Shown here piece after piece: positions 8,057 to 13,110 of a DNA stretch of 13,110 bases. Positions within the stretch are counted from its first letter, which is position 1, and the number at the start of each line of letters is the position of its first letter. The position numbers and the translations under genes were made by a program. The notes beneath the pieces were generated by a model. That model was not told where the DNA came from and searched no databases. It saw only the letters and a list, made by a program, of their open reading frames with translations. Source of the DNA: JAZDJP01 sp043803805 (lineage in GTDB: Bacteria; Planctomycetota; JAZDJP01); contig JAZDJP010000079.1 in NCBI GenBank assembly GCA_043803805.1, positions 1 through 13,110 on the forward strand. Reading direction: 5' to 3'.

Positions 8057-8168
8057 CTGAATCGTCGGCGGACGGCGCCATGCGGCGTCGCTACGCGCTC
8101 GGCGTGTCGCTCTGCAGACACGCCGTCGCGCTAAGCTCCTGGCCTGGCTTGTCCGGCGACGATTCAGA
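8056..8168. repeat. 113-bp imperfect palindromic element abutting the tRNA fragment
   Basis: Outer arms TCTGAATCGTCGGCGGAC (8056-8073) and GTCCGGCGACGATTCAGA (8151-8168) are inverted copies with 17 of 18 matches. At the centre, GGCGTGTC (8101-8108) and GACACGCC (8117-8124) pair perfectly around an 8-nt loop. A further GCGC/GCGC pairing at 8095-8098 and 8128-8131 lies across a small bulge. The whole unit can fold into one long hairpin on either strand. It could be a MITE-like or REP-like interspersed element, or a transcript-end structure. Confidence 0.8.
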
Positions 8169-8219
8169 GGTTTCCGTAAATAGAATAGACTGTCCCCGAT
8201 ATTCCGTTGGGAGGATGTT

Positions 8220-10478
8220 ATGAGAAACGCTCTGCGAATTCTTGTCGTGGTCGTTCTCGGAATGGGGGTTGCCGGGAATCTTCCGGGAGCGGAAGATTTT
8301 CGGAAATACGTGAGGGAGTCAAAGGATTTCAAGCGGGTATCCCAAAAGAAGGAAATGCTGTTGCCGGAAGGCCGGTGGGATCACTGGATATTCATGCCGT
8401 GGCGTTACGATTGGGGAAAGAAGTATGACGAGGCCGTGGCGGAGGAATTGGCGAAGGCGGGATTCAACGGAGGGTATTGTGATTTTCGTCCCGGGGACGA
8501 TGCCAAACTTCATGAAAAATACGGATTCCTCTGGTATATGGATCACACGGCCGGCAAGCGGTATTTCAAGACGGCGAAAAAGCTGGATCGGAGCGAGCGG
8601 ATGAGTCCGAATCGTCCCGTGTGTCTTTTGGATCCGGAGGTGCAGGCCCGGAAGAAGAAGGAGGTCCGGGATGCCGTCACGCAGTCCCTGGCGTACAAGA
8701 ACCGGGCGGCGTACGCGTTTGATGACGAAATCGGGTGGTCCTTCTTTACAAGCCCGACCAAGTGGGACAACAATCCCTTGTCGCTGGCGGATTTCAGCCG
8801 CTGGCTCAAGGAGCGCTACGGCTCGGAGGAAGATCTCAAGCGGCAGTGGACGTCCGGGGCGCCGGAGGGCGTTTCCGATCTGGTGTCGTGGGGCAAATGG
8901 CCAGCCGGGGAACCGTATCCTTCCGATTATGTCAAGCGCATGGCGAATCCCGACGATTATCTGGAATTATTCAAACAGCCGATGTCCGAGTGGAACCTCT
9001 CGGCCTTCTGCGACGCCCTTTCCTACATGGATTCCCAATTCAACAATGTGCTGGGGGATTTTGTGGATGTTGCGAATCAGATCGATCCCGAGACGCCCTG
9101 CGGTGTCGTCGGGATGCATGCCCCCGCCGCCTACAGCGGGTCCGACTACGCCAAGGTGATGCGGAAAGTCCAGTTTTTGGAGGCGTACGACATCGGCGGC
9201 GCCATGGAGATCAACCGGTCCTTTTCGCCGGGGAACATGATGCCCCTGGTGCGGACGGGCTTCGGGGATCCCGTGAAAGCCCAGTCGTCGTGGTACAACT
9301 GGTATTATATGGTGCACGGGGATCGCGGGATCATCTATTGGGCGGAGAAGTGGTTCACGGACAAACTGCCGATGGAACACATCAAGAAAGCCGGTCCGGA
9401 CATCAAGCGGATTGCGGACGGTTCCCGGAAAATTTTCGGCGCGACCTGGGTTCACGACGGGGTCGCTCTCTATTATTCGCATCCGTCCATCCAGGTTTCC
9501 TGGTTCATCGACATCGAAACGCATAAAAAAACGTGGGGCGGCCGGGGGAGTTCGCTTAGCAATGCCCTTTGTTCCAGCGTCGGCACGACGTGGTCGTGGC
9601 AGAAGTTTCTCGAGGATCAGAGGATCCAGTACAACTGGTACTCCTACGCGGATCTGCTGGAGAAAGGGATTGACCCCAAGGAGTACAAGGTGCTCATTCT
9701 GCCCCGGGTTCTCTGTTTATCCAAGGAGGAGGCCGAGGAAATCCGGAAATACGTCGAGGCCGGCGGGTGTGTCATCGCCGACCATCAGACGGGGATTTTC
9801 GATCAGCACGGGAAGGCTTATCCCGGCGGAAAGGGCATTCTTGACGACCTCTTCGGGATTGAAAAAAGGCCTGTTTGCAAGAAAGAGGCCCTGTTCTACG
9901 GAAAAATCTTTGGGGAAAAAGATGACGATAAAAACTCGAACAAGAATTACATCGAGGCGGGGCTCGAGACGTGGAGCCAGTGCCGGCGCGAGAAGGGTCT
10001 GGTTATGGCGCAACGCGACATGCCGTGCTTCGTGAGGAAAACCACGGGAAAAGGATGGGCGTGCCACATGAATATCTCCTTGATGGAATATTCGGCGGTC
10101 CGGTCGCAGGGGACGGACGCGGCGGCGGCGTATGTCGCGCCGGTGGTCGCGCTTATCCGGGAGACCGGTGTGAAACCGTGGGTGAAGCTCGATATGGGCG
10201 GGAAGGAACCGGACATCACCGAGGCCGTTTACTGGAAGAAGGATGGCCGCATTGTCGTTTGCGTGGTGAAAAACCCGCTCAAATTTGCGAGTATCGAAGG
10301 CGAGACGAAGACGGAAGGCGTTGTGAGGGACACGCGGGACCTCACGGTGATTTTCTCCGGCAGGAAGGAAAAGGTCGTGGACGAGGCGAGCGGAAAAGAC
10401 CTGGGATCCGGGGATCGTTTCACCGTGCCGTGGAAGATGGACGAGGCCGCGGTGATTTCGTTCGCGGAGGGGCGCTGA
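8220..10478 (+). CDS. Secreted GH42-like glycoside hydrolase (beta-galactosidase-type fold)
   Basis: The 752-residue protein starts at an ATG with GGGAGG about 6 nt upstream. Residues 1-24 form a signal peptide (MRNALRILVVVVLGMGVAG, cleavage near GA/ED), so it acts outside the cytoplasm. A TIM-barrel-like region spans roughly 45-430. Near residue 165-172 AYAFDDEIG holds E170, the likely acid/base. It is followed at 191-210 by FSRWLKERYGSEEDLKRQW, closely matching the GH42 signature F-x-x-W-L-x-x-x-Y-G-x-x-x-x-L-N-x-x-W. E330 (GGAMEINR) and E376 (IIYWAEKWF) are nucleophile candidates. A beta-galactosidase trimerisation-type domain follows near 455-545 (KVLILPRVLCLSKEEAEEIRKYV, then AGGCVIAD). 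The classical N-E-Y-G motif is D-E-I-G here, so this is a divergent branch and the substrate is uncertain. It appears to be transcribed alone. Confidence 0.78.
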   Translation: MRNALRILVVVVLGMGVAGNLPGAEDFRKYVRESKDFKRVSQKKEMLLPEGRWDHWIFMPWRYDWGKKYDEAVAEELAKAGFNGGYCDFRPGDDAKLHEKYGFLWYMDHTAGKRYFKTAKKLDRSERMSPNRPVCLLDPEVQARKKKEVRDAVTQSLAYKNRAAYAFDDEIGWSFFTSPTKWDNNPLSLADFSRWLKERYGSEEDLKRQWTSGAPEGVSDLVSWGKWPAGEPYPSDYVKRMANPDDYLELFKQPMSEWNLSAFCDALSYMDSQFNNVLGDFVDVANQIDPETPCGVVGMHAPAAYSGSDYAKVMRKVQFLEAYDIGGAMEINRSFSPGNMMPLVRTGFGDPVKAQSSWYNWYYMVHGDRGIIYWAEKWFTDKLPMEHIKKAGPDIKRIADGSRKIFGATWVHDGVALYYSHPSIQVSWFIDIETHKKTWGGRGSSLSNALCSSVGTTWSWQKFLEDQRIQYNWYSYADLLEKGIDPKEYKVLILPRVLCLSKEEAEEIRKYVEAGGCVIADHQTGIFDQHGKAYPGGKGILDDLFGIEKRPVCKKEALFYGKIFGEKDDDKNSNKNYIEAGLETWSQCRREKGLVMAQRDMPCFVRKTTGKGWACHMNISLMEYSAVRSQGTDAAAAYVAPVVALIRETGVKPWVKLDMGGKEPDITEAVYWKKDGRIVVCVVKNPLKFASIEGETKTEGVVRDTRDLTVIFSGRKEKVVDEASGKDLGSGDRFTVPWKMDEAAVISFAEGR

Positions 10479-10575
10479 GTTTCGGCCAGGGAAGAAGGGG
10501 TCAGGAGCACTCGAACACGAGCCGGGCTACCTGCCCCCCTTTTAGAGCAATTCACGCTTAACTGAATCCTCAGTG

Positions 10576-10660
10576 CCGCTCATGGTGAGCCCTTATGAAT
10601 ACCGTTCATGGTGAGCATTCCATAAAAATTACAATAACTGTCGAACCACGAACCATGAGC
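10576..10660. repeat. Interrupted palindromic intergenic repeat with a duplicated arm
   Basis: CCGCTCATGGTGAGC (10576-10590) and CCGTTCATGGTGAGC (10602-10616) are direct copies with one difference. The facing arm TGTCGAACCACGAACCATGAGC is at 10639-10660; ACCATGAGC there is the exact inverse of GCTCATGGT at 10578-10586. A widespread bacterial intergenic palindrome of the type CGTTCRTGGTGAGC-TTGTCGAACC-ACGAACGG has these arms almost adjacent. Here an AT-rich stretch (10617-10638) separates them and the left arm is doubled. It lies between convergent genes. Confidence 0.65.
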
Positions 10661-10675
10661 AGCGCACGGGCTCAT
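10655..10675. terminator. Weak hairpin between convergent genes
   Basis: ATGAGC (10655-10660) and GCTCAT (10670-10675) form a 6-bp stem with a 9-nt loop, 10 bp past the uup stop on its downstream side. On the plus strand it is followed by CTTTCC. There is no proper T-run in either direction, so a bidirectional terminator is only a possibility. Confidence 0.25.
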
Positions 10676-10685
10676 CTTTCCCGCC

Positions 10686-12512
10686 CTACGCGTTCTTCGG
10701 AGCCCCGCTGATGCGCTCCAGTTCGTCCCAACGACGGTACGCCTCGGCCAATTCCGTCTCGATGGCGGAAAGCCGCAAACGGCTGCGGGAAACATCCTCC
10801 TTCGCCTTCCGATAATACCCGGGATCCGCCATCGTTTCGTGCAGCGCCGTTTGCTCCGCCTCGAGCGTCAGAATCCGGTCCGGCAGACGTTCCAGTTCGC
10901 GCGCTTCCGTGAATGTTAATTTCCGAGGCTTTGCCGGTTGTCCGGACGGCTTCGCCGCGGTGGGCGTGATGACCGGAGCGGGCGGGGTTGCCGCTTGAAC
11001 CGCCGCCGCGGATTGCCGGAGCCAGTCGTCGTAGCCGCCGGCGTATTCCCGCACGTCTCCGCCGCCCGTGAGAACCAGGGTGCTGGTGACCACGTTGTTC
11101 AGAAATTCCCGGTCGTGGCTCACCAGGAGAATCGTCCCGGCGTACTCCGGAAGAAGTTCTTCGAGCAGATCCAGGGTTTCGATATCCAGGTCGTTGGTGG
11201 GTTCGTCCATCACCAGGACGTTGGAGGGTTTGGTGAACAATTTGGCCAGCAGGAGGCGGTTTCGCTCTCCGCCGGAGAGGATGCCGACCCGGTCCTGGAT
11301 GCGATCCGATGAGAAGAGAAAATCCCGCAGGTAGCCGATGACATGCCGGGACCGGCCGTTGATGGTGACGGTGTCTCCGAATTCCACCACGTTTTTCTGG
11401 ACGGTTTTGTTCAAGTCGAGATGGTTTCGCAACTGGTCGAAGTACAGCACTTCCAGCCGGGCGCCGAGACGCACATGCCCCTGTTGCGGCGTCAATTCCC
11501 CCAGAAGAAGCCGCAGGAGGGTGGTCTTGCCGGATCCGTTGGGCCCGATGATGCCGATCCGGTCGCCCCGGAAGACGGTGGTGGTCAGGTTTCGGATCAC
11601 CGGCCGGTCGTCAAAGGCGAACGAAGCGCCTTCCGCCTCCGCCACCAGAACGCCGGAGCGCTCGGCGTCCTGTATCCGGATTTTCGCCGTTCCGATTCGT
11701 GCCCGTTGGATGCGTCGCTCCTCGCGCAGGGCGATCAATGCCCGGACGCGCCCCTCGTTGCGCGTGCGGCGCGCCTTGATCCCCTGGCGCATCCACACCT
11801 CCTCTTGGGCCAGCTTTTTGTCGAAGAGCGCCCGACGGGTGATTTCCGCCGCCAGAAGTTCCTCCCGCCGCGTCACGAAGGCGTCGTAATCGCAGTCAAA
11901 GGCGTAGAGGTTTCCCCGGTCGAGCTCCGCGACGCGGTTGGAAATCCGGCGCGCGAAGGCGCGGTCGTGGGTCACGAAGAGAAGCGTCCGCACCTGCTTG
12001 AGCAGAAAATCCTCAAGCCAGCGGATGCTGTCAATGTCCAGATGGTTGGTCGGCTCGTCGAGCAGAAGAATATCCGGCGCTGACGCCAGGGCCCGGGCGA
12101 GCATGACGCGGCGCTTGGTGCCTCCGGACAACGTCGCGAACGGGACGTCCGCGTCGAGACCGAGGCGGGACAGCATTTGCGTGACCGCCTGATGCCGGCG
12201 CCACTCCTCGGCGTCCTCCGTGTGCGCGTCCGCCGTTTCCGTTCCCAGGGCCACCACATCGAAGACCGTTCCGGCCAGCCCTTGTGGAATTTCCTGGGAA
12301 ACCAGGGCGATCCGCAACCCCGGCTGGCGGAAAATTTCGCCGTCATCGGAATTGAGTTCCCCGCGGATCAGTCTCATTAACGTGGTTTTTCCCGTGCCGT
12401 TGCGTCCCATCAGGCAGAGCCGTTCTCCCGCCTCCAGTTGCAGGCTTATCCCGTCCAGAAGCGGCGGCCCGTCAAAGGCCAGGTGGATATTGCGCAGACT
12501 TACGAGGGGCAT
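10686..12512 (-). CDS. uup: ABC-F ATPase Uup
   Basis: The 608-residue protein has two ABC nucleotide-binding domains and no membrane segments. The first has Walker A GRNGTGKTT (36-44), signature LSGGTKRR (128-135), Walker B LLLDEPTNHLD (149-159) and switch His182. The inter-domain arm contains VWMRQGIKARRTRNEGRVRAL (about 239-259), typical of Uup. The second has GPNGSGKTT (323-331), GYLRDFLF (393-400), LSGGERNR (412-419) and DEPTNDLD (436-443). The C-terminal coiled coil (531-608) starts KLTFTEARELERLPDRI and ends AYRRWDELERI, the Uup-specific domain that binds branched DNA. ABC-F proteins act on the ribosomal E site; Uup loss affects transposon precise excision and ribosome function. The ATG at 12512 has only a weak upstream GGAAATG. 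A small gene ends 66 bp upstream on the same strand. Confidence 0.93.
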   Translation of the reverse strand: MPLVSLRNIHLAFDGPPLLDGISLQLEAGERLCLMGRNGTGKTTLMRLIRGELNSDDGEIFRQPGLRIALVSQEIPQGLAGTVFDVVALGTETADAHTEDAEEWRRHQAVTQMLSRLGLDADVPFATLSGGTKRRVMLARALASAPDILLLDEPTNHLDIDSIRWLEDFLLKQVRTLLFVTHDRAFARRISNRVAELDRGNLYAFDCDYDAFVTRREELLAAEITRRALFDKKLAQEEVWMRQGIKARRTRNEGRVRALIALREERRIQRARIGTAKIRIQDAERSGVLVAEAEGASFAFDDRPVIRNLTTTVFRGDRIGIIGPNGSGKTTLLRLLLGELTPQQGHVRLGARLEVLYFDQLRNHLDLNKTVQKNVVEFGDTVTINGRSRHVIGYLRDFLFSSDRIQDRVGILSGGERNRLLLAKLFTKPSNVLVMDEPTNDLDIETLDLLEELLPEYAGTILLVSHDREFLNNVVTSTLVLTGGGDVREYAGGYDDWLRQSAAAVQAATPPAPVITPTAAKPSGQPAKPRKLTFTEARELERLPDRILTLEAEQTALHETMADPGYYRKAKEDVSRSRLRLSAIETELAEAYRRWDELERISGAPKNA

Positions 12513-12535
12513 GACATCATTTCCGAAGCGATCCC

Positions 12536-12558
12536 ATATTTCAAATATCCCGCGCGGG
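12536..12558. promoter_or_regulatory. Two adjacent palindromes before uup, possible operator
   Basis: ATATTTCAAATAT (12536-12548) is a 13-bp palindrome with one central base. CCCGCGCGGG (12549-12558) is a perfect 10-bp palindrome directly beside it. They lie 24-46 bp upstream of the uup start, between it and the preceding small gene. The position suits an operator or promoter-overlapping site, but no clear -35/-10 pair could be aligned. Confidence 0.4.
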
Positions 12559-12569
12559 TAATCAGAACC

Positions 12570-12601
12570 GTCATGAAGTCATGCGGTCATGCCGTCATGC
12601 G
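12570..12601. repeat. Four tandem 8-bp repeats (GTCATGNN)
   Basis: The plus strand carries GTCATGAA, GTCATGCG, GTCATGCC, GTCATGCG in direct succession. The array overlaps the last codons and stop of the frameshifted small gene in its second frame (HDGMTA, then stop) and lies 58 bp upstream of the uup start. Short arrays like this can change copy number by slippage, which would alter the 3' end of the small gene. Confidence 0.85.
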
Positions 12602-12829
12602 CGACACCCTTGAATTCCATTCCTCGCGGGAATTGCCCCAACGCCTTCAGCCCCGGCTCCGCCGTGAACCCGTGGGGCTGGTCCTTCCCGTGCGGACCGC
12701 CGTCTTTCTTCCGCAGGCGTAGGCGAGCCGGGCGGTGTCGGCGTGAGAGAGGGAGGGAACCGACCCCGCCTTCGGCGCAGACGTCAACCCCTTGAACCCC
12801 GGAACGGGAACCCACTTATTCTTGGCCAT
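12579..12829 (-). CDS. Small unknown protein with an internal one-base frame break
   Basis: The ATG at 12829 has AAGGAGG 8 nt upstream, the best Shine-Dalgarno in the window. The first frame encodes MAKNKWVPVPGFKGLTSAPK through to ...LAYACGRK (42 residues) and then turns Arg/Ser/Thr-rich, stopping at 12647. Shifting by -1 at the A-rich site GGAAGAAAG (12704-12712) gives a balanced continuation (DGGPHGKDQPHGFTAEPGLK, then ALGQFPRGMEF) that ends with TGA at 12579, for a joined protein of 83 residues. The AAAG could serve as a -1 slip site of the kind used by some insertion sequences, but a one-base indel or sequencing error is simpler. I do not recognise the family. It lies 66 bp upstream of uup on the same strand. 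Confidence 0.55.
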
Positions 12830-13000
12830 GGTCAGGGCCTCCTTACTGGAAGTCGCGTTGTCATCCCACCCGCCCTCACTTCTCCTCTCGTGAGGGACGT
12901 GGTCCCGATGGGTCGGATTCCGACCCTGCGGGCGACTGGGGGGAGGGAGGGGGAGTGAGGGAATCTTCCGCCTTTGCACGATGTTGGACATCCTCACTGT
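12830..13000 (-). other. Structured G-rich leader upstream of the small gene
   Basis: No gene is seen here. Hairpins follow one another: CCCTCAC/GTGAGGG (12873-12879 with 12890-12896), GGGAC/GTCCC (12894-12898 with 12902-12906, alternative to the first), and GGGTCGG/CCGACCC (12910-12916 with 12920-12926, 3-nt loop). On the plus strand a G-quadruplex-type run follows at 12938-12961 (tracts of 6, 3, 5 and 3 G). This is the 5' leader if the small gene is transcribed from further upstream. It does not match a riboswitch I recognise. Confidence 0.5.
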
Positions 13001-13110
13001 TTCCTACCAATTTCATACTCGGGATATATCCCCAATCCGGGCCTTTGAATACCAGACTGTCAACTATCCATATTGGATAGTAAAAACAAACTAACGAATA
13101 ATGCAACCTC
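13001..13110. other. AT-rich region with two perfect inverted repeats
   Basis: GGGATATATCCC (13021-13032) is a perfect 12-bp palindrome. ACTATCC and GGATAGT (13063-13069 and 13075-13081) pair around a 5-nt loop. A minus-strand TTGACA sits at 13058-13063, but no matching -10 appears 16-18 bp downstream. The low GC compared with the rest of the window suggests a promoter or operator zone for the minus-strand small gene. Confidence 0.4.

Noticed and set aside
7747..8121. Minus-strand frame containing GDGNRTHVPSLE
   Set aside because: That peptide is the familiar spurious translation of the antisense of tRNA-Gly. The rest is Arg-rich and out of frame with the integrase-type tail.
6763..8134. Two long overlapping plus-strand frames (266 and 288 codons)
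   Set aside because: They run antisense to the terminase-like and beta-repeat genes, lack ribosome binding sites and show no recognisable domain.
8056..8168. Integron attC site
   Set aside because: The palindrome lacks the conserved GTTRRRY/RYYYAAC core sites, and no gene-cassette array is present.
8149..8186. Possible promoter TTGTCC and TAGAAT before the GH42-like gene
   Set aside because: The spacer is 26 bp, too long for a sigma70 promoter, and no better -35 could be aligned with TAGAAT.
12876..13106. Minus-strand 76-codon frame starting with TTG
   Set aside because: There is no usable ribosome binding site, and composition changes abruptly from hydrophobic to Pro/Ser-rich across the structured region, so it is probably chance.

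Overview
The window is GC-rich bacterial DNA, with AT-rich patches near 6480-6610 and 13000-13110. A secreted giant Rhs-like protein, a divergent GH42-type secreted enzyme and a tail motif typical of planctomycete-like integrases suggest a PVC-group or neighbouring, environmentally sampled lineage. That placement is weak, because no rRNA or universal marker is present.

Layout, left to right. (1) 1-6396, minus strand: one uninterrupted reading frame of at least 2132 codons. It encodes a secreted surface protein with a signal peptide, three 76-residue tandem Ig-like repeats, further Ig-like modules, an Asp-rich Ca-type motif, a DUF6531-like entry and YD (Rhs) repeats. It runs off the left edge, so its C-terminus, where any toxin or variable tip would be, is not visible. 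A good sigma70-type promoter lies upstream. (2) 6688-8056: a compact minus-strand cluster of a terminase-small-subunit-like HTH protein, a small beta-repeat protein overlapping it, and the tail of an integrase-associated ORF. The cluster ends at a 41-bp 3' fragment of tRNA-Gly(UCC). I read that fragment as the displaced att site of an integrated element lying to its left. (3) 8056-8168: a 113-bp imperfect palindrome abutting the tRNA fragment. (4) 8220-10478, plus strand: a secreted GH42-like glycoside hydrolase with its own strong RBS. (5) 10479-10685: a convergent intergenic region with an interrupted palindromic repeat. (6) 10686-12512, minus strand: uup, an ABC-F ATPase. (7) 12579-12829, minus strand: a small unknown gene with a perfect Shine-Dalgarno whose reading frame breaks by one base near codon 42. 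It is preceded by a structured, G-rich leader region.

The parts appear to have separate origins. The left side (terminase-like protein, integrase tail, att fragment, and perhaps the giant Rhs gene as cargo) looks acquired. The right side (GH42-like enzyme, uup) looks like resident chromosome. No complete integrase, large terminase, CRISPR array, rRNA or intact tRNA is present in the window.
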